From NCBI GenBank assembly GCA_050184415.1, contig JBFXAJ010000005.1:1-64000 (forward strand): a DNA stretch of 64,000 nt, read 5' to 3'. Below are positions 8,801-17,018 of the stretch, piece by piece. The stretch comes from JADLGL01 sp050184415 (GTDB taxonomy: Bacteria > Pseudomonadota > Alphaproteobacteria > Rhizobiales > Kaistiaceae). The notes under the pieces were generated by a model. The model searched no databases, was not told where the DNA came from, and saw nothing but the letters and a program-made list of their open reading frames with translations. Each line of letters begins with the position of its first letter. Positions within the stretch are counted from its first letter, which is position 1. Both the position numbers and the translations under genes were made by a program.

Positions 8801-9481
8801 ATGAGCCTGTCCCCCCGCTGGTGCCGCACCGTCGTGGCCATTGCCGCGGTGACCGCGGCTTTCCCGGCGCTGGCGTTCGACGCGGCGCAGCTCGAGACGT
8901 TCCGGACGACAAAAGTCTGCGAACGTTGCGACCTCAGCGGCGCGGACCTCGCCGGCATCGACGCGCCGGGATCGCGGCTCGCGAACGCGATCCTCAACGG
9001 AGCCAACCTCTCCGGGGCCAATCTCCGCGACTCCAACATCCCGGTGGCGCGGATGATCGGCGCGAACATGGCGGGCGTCGTTCTCGCCGGCTCCTACCTT
9101 CGCTCCGCCGACCTGAGCGGGGCCGATCTGACCGGCGCCGACCTTTCGATGGTGACGCTGACCCAGGCGACGCTGTCGGGGGCGGTGCTCCGCGATGCCG
9201 ATATGACCGGCATCGGCATGACGCAGACCACCCTCATCGAGGCGGACCTCCGTGGCGCGACGCTGACGGGCGCCAATCTCGAGCGCACGAACCTTCGCGG
9301 CGCCATCCTCCACGGCGCCGATCTCCGCGGCGCGACGCTTGTCAGCGTATCGCTCGGCGGCGCCGACTTCACGGATGCGGACCTGACGGGGGCGACGGTC
9401 GAGCGCACCACGCTCACGACCGCGATCCTGTGCCGGACGCGGATGCCCGACGGCACGATGAACAACGCCAACTGCCCGTAG
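8801..9481 (+). CDS. secreted pentapeptide-repeat protein with cysteine caps (copy 2)
   Basis: This 226-residue protein from ATG 8801 follows a GAGG site. The signal peptide ends near P-A-L-A-F (residue 26). C-E-R-C-D-L gives Cys40/Cys43, then come continuous A(D/N)L(S/T)G pentapeptides, and the C-terminus A-I-L-C-R-T-R-M-P-D-G...N-C-P gives Cys211/Cys225. It matches copy 1 and copy 3 in every structural element, but the repeat cores have diverged, so the duplications are not recent. It is followed after 18 bp by copy 3, so the two are probably co-transcribed. Function unknown. Confidence 0.85.
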   Translation: MSLSPRWCRTVVAIAAVTAAFPALAFDAAQLETFRTTKVCERCDLSGADLAGIDAPGSRLANAILNGANLSGANLRDSNIPVARMIGANMAGVVLAGSYLRSADLSGADLTGADLSMVTLTQATLSGAVLRDADMTGIGMTQTTLIEADLRGATLTGANLERTNLRGAILHGADLRGATLVSVSLGGADFTDADLTGATVERTTLTTAILCRTRMPDGTMNNANCP

Positions 9482-9499
9482 GGCGCGACCGGAGGTCCC

Positions 9500-10165
9500 A
9501 TGAACCGCCTTGCCGCCAGCTTCTCGCTCGCGCTGCTCGCCGCGCCCGCCGCGCTCGCCTTCGATCCGGCCGCGATGACCCAGCTCACCACGACGCTGCG
9601 CTGCTTCGACTGCGACCTTACCGACGCCGATCTGACGGGCCTCGACCTCGTGGGCGTCTACCTCACCAATGTCGACCTTCAGGGAGCCACACTCGCCGGG
9701 GCCGACCTCACGAATGGCTACCTCAGGTTCGGCCGGCTCAACGACGCCGACTTCACGGGAACGAACCTCACCAACACCAACCTCGAGAGCGCCAACCTCG
9801 CCAATTCGAACCTGGCGGGCGCGATCCTGGTCGACGCCTCCTTCATCAACACCACGGCTGGCAACGCGATCTTCGACGGCGCGACGATGACCGGCGCGAA
9901 CCTCTCGCGGACGAACGGGCGGGGCGCGAGCTTCAAGGGCGCGGACCTCACCGACGCGAACCTCGCCGGCGCGGTCCTCAACAATGCCGACTTTACCGGT
10001 GCGGTTCTCCGGGGTGCCACCATCGATCGCAGCATCTTCTCGGGCGCGAACCTGACCGAAGCCGACCTGACCGGGGCCACCGTCACCGGGACCAGCTTCG
10101 CCAACGCCGTGCTGTGCCGCACGATCATGCCCGACGGCACGACCAGCAACGCCAACTGCCCGTAG
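9500..10165 (+). CDS. secreted pentapeptide-repeat protein with cysteine caps (copy 3)
   Basis: The protein has 221 residues from ATG 9500 with GGAGG directly upstream. The signal peptide ends at L-A-F (residue 21), followed by F-D-P-A-A-M, the C-F-D-C-D-L pair (Cys35/Cys38), pentapeptide repeats, and the terminal A-V-L-C-R-T-I-M-P-D-G...N-C-P (Cys206/Cys220). It is closest to copy 1, sharing its length, cysteine positions and mature N-terminus. The MMPL exporter gene begins 79 bp downstream on the same strand. Whether that transporter handles these proteins or an associated molecule is inference only. Confidence 0.85.
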   Translation: MNRLAASFSLALLAAPAALAFDPAAMTQLTTTLRCFDCDLTDADLTGLDLVGVYLTNVDLQGATLAGADLTNGYLRFGRLNDADFTGTNLTNTNLESANLANSNLAGAILVDASFINTTAGNAIFDGATMTGANLSRTNGRGASFKGADLTDANLAGAVLNNADFTGAVLRGATIDRSIFSGANLTEADLTGATVTGTSFANAVLCRTIMPDGTTSNANCP

Positions 10166-10244
10166 GCGGCTGGACCATGACAGCGCGAAGGGTCTAGCGT
10201 CCGGGCTTCCTTCGCAGCCGGAATGGCGTCAGCGGGATCGACAA

Positions 10245-12761
10245 ATGTTCGCGGCGCTGTCTCCAGCTTCGCTCGCCCGGTCGAGCGCCCACCATCCCTG
10301 GCGGACCATTGTCGCCTGGCTGATCGCGGTCGTCCTCGCCGTTGCCGCGGCGAGCCTCTTCCTCGGCGGCGCGCTCACGAGCGCGAACGGGCTCACCAAC
10401 GAGCCGGAGGCGGTGGAGGGCAACCGTCTCATCAACGAGCGGTTCTTTCCGCCCGGTCCGATCGAGGCGACGGAGATCCTCTTCGTCCGCTCGGCGGAGC
10501 TCACCGTCGACGATCCCGCGTTCCAGGCGTTCGTCCAGAACGCTTACGACGTCGTCATGGCGCTCGGACCGGACGCGGTTCCGACCGGGCTCACCTACTA
10601 CCAGGCCGGCATGGACGCGCTGGTCACGCTCGACCGGCACGCGACGGCACTGATCTTCACGCTGCGGTCGAGCGAAGAGACGCTTGAAGCATATCTGGAC
10701 ACCGTCGCGACCCTCGACGAAGACCCCGCCTTCGAGCTCTTTCCTCTCCGCTCGCCCGGTGCGAGCCGGCCCGAGATGGTCATCGTCGAATCGGCGGTCC
10801 ATCCGGTCGATAGCCCCGAATTCCGGCAGTTCGTCGAGGACCTGTTCCTTGATCTCATCTCGCTCGGCCGCGACATTGTCGGCGGCGCCGTCACCTACTA
10901 CGCGACCGGCGATGCCGCGCTCGTCTCCGAGGACCGCACCGCGACCCTGATCCCGATGGTCCTCTACGACTGGCGCGGGATCGGCGACATCCGGCGCATC
11001 GTCGAGGAGGCGCGCGGGAGTCCGGACTTCGATGTCTGGGTCACCGGCTCCGCCACCATCGACCACGACTTCAACGAACTGTCGGAGCGCGACCTCACGC
11101 AGGGCGAGTTCCAGATCGGCCTGCCGGCGGCGATCGTCGTCCTCATCCTGGTGTTCGGCGCGGTGGTGGCCGCCCTCGTGCCGCTCGCGGTCGCCTTCAT
11201 CTCCATCGTCGTGGCGCTCGGTCTGGCGGCGCTTGTCGGCACGGGCACCGACCTGTCGCTGTTCCTCGTCAACATGGTCTTCATGATGGGGCTTGCGGTC
11301 GGCATCGACTACAGCCTCTTCATCGTCGCCCGTTTCCGCGAGGAGCGCGCGAACGGGCTCGACGTCGAGGCGGCGGTCGTCAAGGCCGGCGGCACCGCAA
11401 GCCGGGCGGTGCTGTTCAGCGGCATCACGGTGGTGCTCGCGCTGGTCGGACTGCTCCTCGTCCCGACCACGATATTCTTCTCGCTCGGCCTCGGCGCGAT
11501 CCTCGTGGTCGTGGCCGCGATCCTCGCCTCGCTGACGCTCCTGCCGGCGATGCTCCGGCTCCTCGGCGACCGCATTAACCGGCTGCGGATTCCGTTCGTC
11601 ACCCGCCGCGGTTTCAATCCTGGCCATGGCGGCATCTGGGAACGGATCGCGCGGGTGGTGATGCGGATGCCGTTCCTCGCGCTCGTCCTGTCGGTAGGCC
11701 TCCTGGTCGCGCTCGCGGTCCCGACTCTCGATCTCCGCACCGGCGCCGCTGGCGTCAGCTCGTTCCCCGACTCGTTCGAGAGCAAGCGCGGCTTCGAACT
11801 CCTGCAGGAGAAATTCTCGACCGGAATCGTCGCGCCGACGCATGTCCTCATCGACGGCGACATCGCCGATCCGGCCGTGCGCGCCGCCATCGACGACCTC
11901 AAGATCGCCATCGGGCTCGACGGCGCGTTCGGCGCGATCACGGAGGAAGTGAGCGACGCTGGCGACACCGCGTGGCTGCGGATGCCGGTGGTGTCGGGCG
12001 ATCCGGTCAGCGTCAACGCCATCGAGGCCGTTAGCCGGCTTAGGAACGGCTACATCCCCGAAGCCTTTGCCGGCGTTCCGGCACGCGTCCTCGTCACCGG
12101 CGACACCGCCGGCAACATGGACTGGTTCGAGGTGGCGGATGCCGCGGTGCTCGTCGTCTTCCCCTTCGTGCTCGTCCTGAGCTTCCTCCTGCTTCTCGTG
12201 GTGTTCCGGTCGATCGTGGTTCCGGTCACCGCGATCGTCGTGAACCTCCTGTCGGTCGGCGCGGCATACGGGCTTCTCGTCCTCGTGTTCCAGCGCGGCA
12301 TCGGCAACGAACTCTTCGGCTTCCAGGAGGCGGCGACCGTCGAGGCCTGGATTCCGGTGTTCCTGTTCTCGGTGCTGTTCGGACTGTCGATGGACTATCA
12401 CGTGTTCCTGCTGAGCCGGATCCGCGAGCGCTTCGTCGAGACCGGGGACAACAGCGGCTCCATCATCTTCGGCGTCGGCTCCACCGGCCGGCTCATCACC
12501 GGCGCGGCGCTCATAATGGTCGCCGTGTTCGGGGGCTTCGCGAGCGGCGACCTCGTGATGTTCGAGCAGGTCGGGTTCGGCCTGGGCGTGGCCGTGCTCC
12601 TCGACGCCACGATCGTCCGCTCGGTGCTCGTGCCGGCGACGATGCGCCTTCTCGGCCGCTGGAACTGGTACCTGCCGCCGTTCCTGCGCTGGCTGCCGGA
12701 GATCACCGTCGAGGGCCACAACCAGGTGCCGCAAGCCGCAAGCCCAAGGCCTGCCGAGTAG
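10245..12761 (+). CDS. MMPL-family RND transporter
   Basis: The 838-residue protein shows the duplicated RND layout of an N-terminal helix, a large periplasmic loop, a five-helix bundle, a second loop and a second bundle. The MMPL membrane motifs G-I-D-Y-S-L-F-I-V-A-R-F-R-E-E (fourth helix of half 1) and S-M-D-Y-H-V-F-L-L-S-R-I-R-E (half 2) carry the paired Asp-Tyr residues of proton relay. MMPL proteins export lipids, hopanoids or siderophores across the inner membrane. No hopanoid genes adjoin it, so the substrate is open. It follows the pentapeptide-repeat genes in the same direction. Confidence 0.9.
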   Translation: MFAALSPASLARSSAHHPWRTIVAWLIAVVLAVAAASLFLGGALTSANGLTNEPEAVEGNRLINERFFPPGPIEATEILFVRSAELTVDDPAFQAFVQNAYDVVMALGPDAVPTGLTYYQAGMDALVTLDRHATALIFTLRSSEETLEAYLDTVATLDEDPAFELFPLRSPGASRPEMVIVESAVHPVDSPEFRQFVEDLFLDLISLGRDIVGGAVTYYATGDAALVSEDRTATLIPMVLYDWRGIGDIRRIVEEARGSPDFDVWVTGSATIDHDFNELSERDLTQGEFQIGLPAAIVVLILVFGAVVAALVPLAVAFISIVVALGLAALVGTGTDLSLFLVNMVFMMGLAVGIDYSLFIVARFREERANGLDVEAAVVKAGGTASRAVLFSGITVVLALVGLLLVPTTIFFSLGLGAILVVVAAILASLTLLPAMLRLLGDRINRLRIPFVTRRGFNPGHGGIWERIARVVMRMPFLALVLSVGLLVALAVPTLDLRTGAAGVSSFPDSFESKRGFELLQEKFSTGIVAPTHVLIDGDIADPAVRAAIDDLKIAIGLDGAFGAITEEVSDAGDTAWLRMPVVSGDPVSVNAIEAVSRLRNGYIPEAFAGVPARVLVTGDTAGNMDWFEVADAAVLVVFPFVLVLSFLLLLVVFRSIVVPVTAIVVNLLSVGAAYGLLVLVFQRGIGNELFGFQEAATVEAWIPVFLFSVLFGLSMDYHVFLLSRIRERFVETGDNSGSIIFGVGSTGRLITGAALIMVAVFGGFASGDLVMFEQVGFGLGVAVLLDATIVRSVLVPATMRLLGRWNWYLPPFLRWLPEITVEGHNQVPQAASPRPAE

Positions 12762-12764
12762 CCC

Positions 12765-13253
12765 TCAGTCGCCGGCCATCCGCTCGGCGATCCGCCGCAC
12801 GACATTGGATGACCGCATCGTCCCCTTGCCCAGCGCGGCCTCGAGGTCCACGGGCGCCTTGCGGCCGGTGACGGTAACCGGATGGAGGAAGTACACGGTC
12901 TTGCCCTTCAGCACCGGCCGCGGATCGACGATGTCGAGGGCGCTGAAGGCGTGTCGCGCCGCGGCCGGCGGCGGCGCCTTGAGGAGCAGGACCGCGCCGC
13001 TCTCCGGGAAGGGGTCGGCCGCCGCGATCGTCCGCATCTCCTTCGCCGTCCGGATCATCACGACCTTGTCGAGATGCGCGCCGATGCGGAGCTCCAGTTC
13101 GGCGGCCGCCGTCTCAGGCGTGGTGAAGATGAGATTGCCGGACATCCCGAAGCTTTGGACGTCCTCGAAGCCGAGTTCCTCCATCGCGCGGCGAAACGGA
13201 ACCATCGAGACGTTGCTGATGGCGCGGAGGAGGGCGACGTAGCGTTCCGTCAT
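12765..13253 (-). CDS. DUF1697 family protein
   Basis: The protein has 162 residues from ATG 13253. It begins with the family signature Y-V-A-L-L-R-A-I-S-N-V followed by E-E-L-G-F-E-D-V-Q-S-F-G-M-S-G-N-L-I-F, and ends with the M-R-S-S-N-V-V-R-R-I segment that resembles the conserved T-x-R-N-W-x-T of DUF1697. Members are small cytoplasmic proteins without assigned activity. The glycine-valine-glycine loop normally following the first motif is altered here (N-V-S-M-V). It ends 3 bp from the stop of the MMPL gene in convergent orientation. Confidence 0.8.
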   Translation of the reverse strand: MTERYVALLRAISNVSMVPFRRAMEELGFEDVQSFGMSGNLIFTTPETAAAELELRIGAHLDKVVMIRTAKEMRTIAAADPFPESGAVLLLKAPPPAAARHAFSALDIVDPRPVLKGKTVYFLHPVTVTGRKAPVDLEAALGKGTMRSSNVVRRIAERMAGD

Positions 13254-13440
13254 CCGCGGGCTCCCGGCCTCCGGACCGGCAACCGGCGAGCCGGTCCGCG
13301 CGCTCGCTCTCGCCGGCGGCCGGCGAAAGAGAAACCGGGATTCCTCCCCAAGTTTAGATACGTTCTCAAAGACCTGACCTTCGGTTGCGGAGATTACGGA
13401 ACGCGGTAAGACTTCTACCGAACGCGTCAGGTTGGTGCCG

Positions 13441-13839
13441 ATGGTCGATGTGACGGGCGGCCGCTTCCGCCCCCTCTCGCCGCATCTTGCTGTCTATCGC
13501 TGGTCCGGGACGATGGCGATGTCCATCGCGCACCGGATCACCGGCGTGGCGCTCCTTGCCGGCGTCGGCCTCCTGACATGGTGGCTGGTTGCGGCGGCCG
13601 CCGGCCCCGACCAGTTCGTCGTCGTCAATGCGTTTCTCGGGTCCGTTGCGGGCCGCGTGATCCTCATCGCCTTCACCTGGGCGCTGGTGCACCACCTCGT
13701 CAGCGGTATCCGCCGCCTGGTCTGGGATTCGGGTTCGAGGATGAAGCAGCGTGCCCGCGACCTCCTGGCGTGGGGGACGCTCGCGACCTCGGTGGTCCTC
13801 ACCGGAACGATCTGGGCGCTCGCCGCCGCCATCCGATGA
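13441..13839 (+). CDS. sdhC: succinate dehydrogenase cytochrome b556 subunit, isolated
   Basis: This is a 132-residue, three-helix membrane protein. The start is ATG 13441; a TTG nine bases upstream is possible. R-P-L-S-P-H-L-A-V-Y-R-W followed by S-I-A-H-R-I-T-G-V-A is the classic SdhC N-terminus, and H-H-L-V-S-G-I-R-R-L-V-W-D holds the region of the heme-ligating histidine. It anchors succinate dehydrogenase and binds heme b and quinone in the inner membrane. The sdhDAB genes that normally follow are absent: the next gene starts within its stop codon and is a DUF3052 protein. Either the operon is split in this genome or this is a second sdhC. Confidence 0.9.
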   Translation: MVDVTGGRFRPLSPHLAVYRWSGTMAMSIAHRITGVALLAGVGLLTWWLVAAAAGPDQFVVVNAFLGSVAGRVILIAFTWALVHHLVSGIRRLVWDSGSRMKQRARDLLAWGTLATSVVLTGTIWALAAAIR

Positions 13840-14285
13840 CCGCAGGGGACCGCGTGGGTCCCGGCTATTCGGGCACGCCGCTTGCGCGGAAGCTGGGCCT
13901 CAAGGACGGGCAGGTCGCGCTCTTTGTCGGGCTCCCGCCGGAGCTCGCCTGGCTCCGCGAGGCCGCCGGTTTCATGTCGGTCGACACGGCCGAGGGCGTC
14001 GAAGCGATTGCCGCTCGGCGCGACCTCGATTTCATCCACCTCTTCGCGACGGAAGCCGCCGTCCTTCGGCAGGCCGCGCCGCTGATCCGCAGGGCGCTGA
14101 AGCCCGCCGGCATGGCCTGGATCTCGTGGCCGAAGCGGGCGTCGAAACGCCCGACCGACATCACGGAGGACGTCATTCGGGACGTGGTGCTGCCGACCGG
14201 GCTCGTGGACGTGAAGGTCGCCGCCGTCGACGAGGTGTGGTCCGGGCTCAAGCTCATGATCCGGAAGACGGAACGGCCGGCATAG
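13836..14285 (+). CDS. DUF3052 family protein
   Basis: The 149-residue protein starts at ATG 13836, overlapping the sdhC stop by four bases (ATGA), so the two are translationally coupled. G-Y-S-G-T-P-L-A-R-K-L-G-L-K near the start, the central F-I-H-L-F-A-T and the G-M-A-W-I-S-W-P-K-R segment define DUF3052. The fold resembles a degenerate SAM-methyltransferase-like Rossmann domain, but without a clear cofactor-binding loop. It is cytoplasmic and of unknown function. Coupling to sdhC is unexpected for this family. Confidence 0.8.
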   Translation: MTAGDRVGPGYSGTPLARKLGLKDGQVALFVGLPPELAWLREAAGFMSVDTAEGVEAIAARRDLDFIHLFATEAAVLRQAAPLIRRALKPAGMAWISWPKRASKRPTDITEDVIRDVVLPTGLVDVKVAAVDEVWSGLKLMIRKTERPA

Positions 14286-14384
14286 TCCCGCACGGTCCGC
14301 CTTCGCCCGCCGCCATTTTGCCACCCATTGGCCCCGATGCGGGACTAAACCCCTCCGTGCGTATTCGAGCAAGGAGACGAGTAG

Positions 14385-14717
14385 ATGGCTCTGACGCGAG
14401 CGTTCGTCCCGATGGCCGCGGCCCTCGGTCTGGGAGCTCTTGCGGGCTGCACGATGATGGAGACCAGCGCCGGTGCCGCTCCGGGCGAGGTTGTGGCGGT
14501 TGCGGACATGCCAGGGCACTGCAGCAACGCCGCCGCGATCCGATTCGGCGTCGCGCCGGAGCAGTTGCTGGTGCGGCAGGCCGTCGGAACGAGCAACGGC
14601 TACGTCCTCGAGGGTCTCCTCGGCACCGTCGCTTTCTCGTGCTTCTACGCGCCGGACGGCCGCTACATCTCCATCGCCACGGCCGCCGATGCGGCGGCCG
14701 CCGTCCAGCCCGGCTAG
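14385..14717 (+). CDS. small predicted lipoprotein
   Basis: The protein has 110 residues from ATG 14385 behind AAGGAGACGAG. A hydrophobic N-terminus ends in the lipobox L-A-G-C at 19-22, so it should be lipidated and anchored in the envelope. The mature part (about 88 residues) contains C-S-N-A-A-A-I-R-F-G and F-S-C-F-Y-A-P-D-G-R-Y, with two cysteines available for a disulfide. I do not recognise a family with certainty. It ends at the repeated palindrome shared with position 53718. Confidence 0.7.
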   Translation: MALTRAFVPMAAALGLGALAGCTMMETSAGAAPGEVVAVADMPGHCSNAAAIRFGVAPEQLLVRQAVGTSNGYVLEGLLGTVAFSCFYAPDGRYISIATAADAAAAVQPG

Positions 14718-14721
14718 GGAG

Positions 14722-14764
14722 CGGACTCAACTGGCCGAAGTCGGAAACATCCGACTTCGACTAG
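14722..14764. repeat. palindromic intergenic element, copy A (inverted relative to 53718)
   Basis: Read on the minus strand this segment matches 53718-53759 at all but about two positions, one of them a single-base gap. It holds a hairpin, AAGTCGGA with TCCGACTT (14738-14745 and 14750-14757), and lies between the convergent ends of the lipoprotein gene and pqqE, whose stop codon it contains. It probably serves as a bidirectional terminator and behaves like a REP-type dispersed element. Confidence 0.75.
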
Positions 14765-15939
14765 ACCTTCTCGCGCTTCGGCGTGGCGTTGCCGTAGTTC
14801 CGGTAGGTGAACTCGCGGACGTCGGTGGCGGCTTCCTTCTCGGCGAGCTTGAAGATCTTCTCGTGCAGCGGGGAGAAGGAGCAGGCCGGGTCGGTGTTGC
14901 CGGCGTCGCCGGTCAGTGCGAAGGCCTGGCAGCGGCAGCCGCCCCAGTCCTGCTCGCGATAGTCGCAGCTCTTGCACGGCTCGGGCATCCAGCCCGTGCC
15001 GCGATACGCCCGGAACGCATCCGAGTTCTCCCAGATCCAGGCGATCGACTTGTTGCCGCGGACGCTGTCGAATTCGAGGCCGGTGATGCTTTCGGCAGCG
15101 TGGCAGGGTAGCACCTTGCCGGCAGGCGAGATGTTGAAGAACTGCCGCCCCCAGCCGCCCATGCACTTCTTCGGACGCTCGGCATAGTAGTCCGGGATGA
15201 CGTAGTCGATGACGAGCTTGCCGCGGAGGCGCTCGCGGGCTTCCTCGACGAGCTTCGTCGTTGCATCGAGTTGCTCGACTGTCGGCATCAGCGAGGCGCG
15301 GTTCTTCAGTGCCCAGCCATAGTACTGGACGTTCGCGACCTCGAGCCGGGTCGCGCCGATCGCGACGGCCATCTCGATGATGTCGGGGAGCTGGTGGAGG
15401 TTCTGGCGGTGCATGACGGCGTTGACCGTCAGCGGCAGGCCGGCGGCCTTCACCCAGCGCGCCGCCTCGAGCTTCTTCTTGTGGGCGTCCTTGAAGCCGG
15501 CGATGCGATCGGCGACCGTCGACTCCGAGCCCTGGAAGCTGATCTGGACGTGGTCGAGCCCGGCGTCGGCGAGGTCCTTCACCTTCTGCTCCGACAGCAT
15601 GACCGCCGAGGTGATGAGGTTGGTGTAGAGGCCGACCGCGCGGGCATGCGCCACGAGCTCCACGATGTCCTTGCGGACCGTCGGCTCGCCACCCGAGAAA
15701 TGGAACTGCAGGACGCCGATCTCGGCGAGCTCGGTCATCACCCGCTTCCACTCGTCGGTCGTCAGCTCCGCGTTGGAGCGTTCGAGCTCGACCGGGTTGG
15801 AGCAGTAGGGGCACTGCAGCGGACAGCGATGGGTCATTTCCGCCAGCACCGCCGCCGGAATGCCGAAATCGACATGCGTCGCGCCGCCCAGGAGGGTCAG
15901 CGCGTCGATCGGTGCGTCGTCGCGAACGAGGTCATCCAT
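14761..15939 (-). CDS. pqqE: PqqA peptide cyclase (radical SAM/SPASM protein)
   Basis: The 392-residue protein from ATG 15939 has the radical SAM motif C-P-L-Q-C-P-Y-C (Cys39, Cys43, Cys46) and F-S-G-G-E-P-T for SAM binding. A C-terminal SPASM region with C-H-A-A-E-S, C-K-S-C-D-Y and G-G-C-R-C-Q ligates auxiliary iron-sulfur clusters. PqqE forms the C-C bond between glutamate and tyrosine in PqqA, the first step in PQQ biosynthesis, with PqqD presenting the peptide. It is the last gene of the pqqABCDE operon and starts four bases after the pqqD stop. Confidence 0.97.
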   Translation of the reverse strand: MDDLVRDDAPIDALTLLGGATHVDFGIPAAVLAEMTHRCPLQCPYCSNPVELERSNAELTTDEWKRVMTELAEIGVLQFHFSGGEPTVRKDIVELVAHARAVGLYTNLITSAVMLSEQKVKDLADAGLDHVQISFQGSESTVADRIAGFKDAHKKKLEAARWVKAAGLPLTVNAVMHRQNLHQLPDIIEMAVAIGATRLEVANVQYYGWALKNRASLMPTVEQLDATTKLVEEARERLRGKLVIDYVIPDYYAERPKKCMGGWGRQFFNISPAGKVLPCHAAESITGLEFDSVRGNKSIAWIWENSDAFRAYRGTGWMPEPCKSCDYREQDWGGCRCQAFALTGDAGNTDPACSFSPLHEKIFKLAEKEAATDVREFTYRNYGNATPKREKV

Positions 15940-15942
15940 TGG

Positions 15943-16272
15943 TCAACCCTCCCGCGCCACGGTCAGGAAGTCCTTGCCGCGAAGGTCTTCCAGCATGGCG
16001 ATGACGTCGGTGCCGATCATTTCGCGGTCGGCGACGTATTTGGCGGCAAGAATATCGACGATGTCGGCAATCGTGCGCTTGCCATCGCACAATTGCAGGA
16101 TCTCGACGGCGGTCTCGTCCGGCACCAGCACGCGCTCCGGAACCAGCAGCACCCACGCGCCGCGGACCTTGTCGTAGTGGAGCCTCGCATGGCGCGGCAG
16201 CACCGGCCGGCTCGCTTCGGTCAGGCCCGTCTCGTCAGCCATCGGCGTCGCCGGGTTGGTCTGGTCGAGCAT
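15943..16272 (-). CDS. pqqD: PQQ biosynthesis peptide chaperone
   Basis: The start at ATG 16272 overlaps the pqqC stop (ATGA), giving 109 residues. The frame extends further upstream only within pqqC. R-P-V-L-P-R-H-A-R-L-H-Y-D-K, then V-L-V-P-E-R-V-L-V-P-D and A-V-E-I-L-Q-L-C-D-G are the conserved PqqD elements of a winged-helix RiPP recognition domain. It binds PqqA and delivers it to PqqE. The first 18 residues are a nonconserved extension, so initiation a little downstream is possible. Confidence 0.95.
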   Translation of the reverse strand: MLDQTNPATPMADETGLTEASRPVLPRHARLHYDKVRGAWVLLVPERVLVPDETAVEILQLCDGKRTIADIVDILAAKYVADREMIGTDVIAMLEDLRGKDFLTVAREG

Positions 16273-17018
16273 CACATGCCCTCCGGAACGAACGCTCCCG
16301 GCGGAATGTGGCCATCGACATAGGCGTGGTAGAGCGCATCGAGCTGCACCCACAGCACCTGCGTCTTGAAGATCAGCGCGTTGCAGACCGCCTCGCGCTG
16401 TTCCGGAGTGTGGGCGTTCGCCTTCGAGAACTCCAGCGCGAAGCCGGCATCCCGCGGCGCCTGGACGAGGCGCTTGCGGAAATAGCCCATCACACTGTCG
16501 TCGATGAAGTCGTAATGCTGCAGCATCCCGGAGATGCGCTCTTCGTGGATGCCGGACGCAAACAGCTCCGTCAGCGACGAGGCCACCGCTTCGAGCGGGG
16601 TCCGGTCGCGGACGAAACTGATGTAGGCGTCGACGGCGAAGCGGGTCGCGGGAAGGATGCCTTGCGTCGACTCGACATAGGCGCGGTCGAGGGCGAGCCC
16701 GTCGGTCAGCTTCAGCCAGCGGTCGATGCCGCCTTCGCCGCCCGGCTCGCCGTCATGGTCGGTGATGCGGTGGACCCATTCCCGCCGGACCTCGCGGTCG
16801 CGGAAGCGCGAGATGACGACCGCATCCTTCAGCGGGATCGACGACTGATAGTAGTAGCGGTTCAGCGCCCAGGCCTGGACTTGGCCCTTGTTGAGCTTCC
16901 CGCCGTGGAGAAGCTTATGGAACGGGTGAAGGTTGTGGTACCGCGTCGCCCCGATCTCGCGGAGCCGCGCTTCCATCTCCTCGGACGAGCGCAGCTCGGT
17001 GCGCGCCATCATGTTCAT
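16272..17018 (-). CDS. pqqC: pyrroloquinoline-quinone synthase
   Basis: The protein has 248 residues from ATG 17018. R-Y-H-N-L-H-P-F-H near the start, W-A-L-N-R-Y-Y-Y-Q, R-I-T-D-H-D-G and G-I-L-P-A-T-R-F-A-V-D-A-Y are PqqC active-site segments. It is the cofactorless oxidase that carries out the final ring closure and eight-electron oxidation yielding PQQ. The length is typical for the family. The start codon overlaps the pqqB stop by four bases. Confidence 0.97.
   Translation of the reverse strand: MNMMARTELRSSEEMEARLREIGATRYHNLHPFHKLLHGGKLNKGQVQAWALNRYYYQSSIPLKDAVVISRFRDREVRREWVHRITDHDGEPGGEGGIDRWLKLTDGLALDRAYVESTQGILPATRFAVDAYISFVRDRTPLEAVASSLTELFASGIHEERISGMLQHYDFIDDSVMGYFRKRLVQAPRDAGFALEFSKANAHTPEQREAVCNALIFKTQVLWVQLDALYHAYVDGHIPPGAFVPEGM

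Noticed and set aside
7417..10165. Qnr-like quinolone-resistance function for the pentapeptide-repeat proteins
   Set aside because: All three carry Sec signal peptides and cysteine caps, so they should be outside the cytoplasm and cannot protect gyrase.
10194..12734. An 846-residue minus-strand open frame over the MMPL gene
   Set aside because: The translation is rich in Arg, Glu, His and Asp with no fold. It is the antisense of a clearly coding transporter with conserved motifs.
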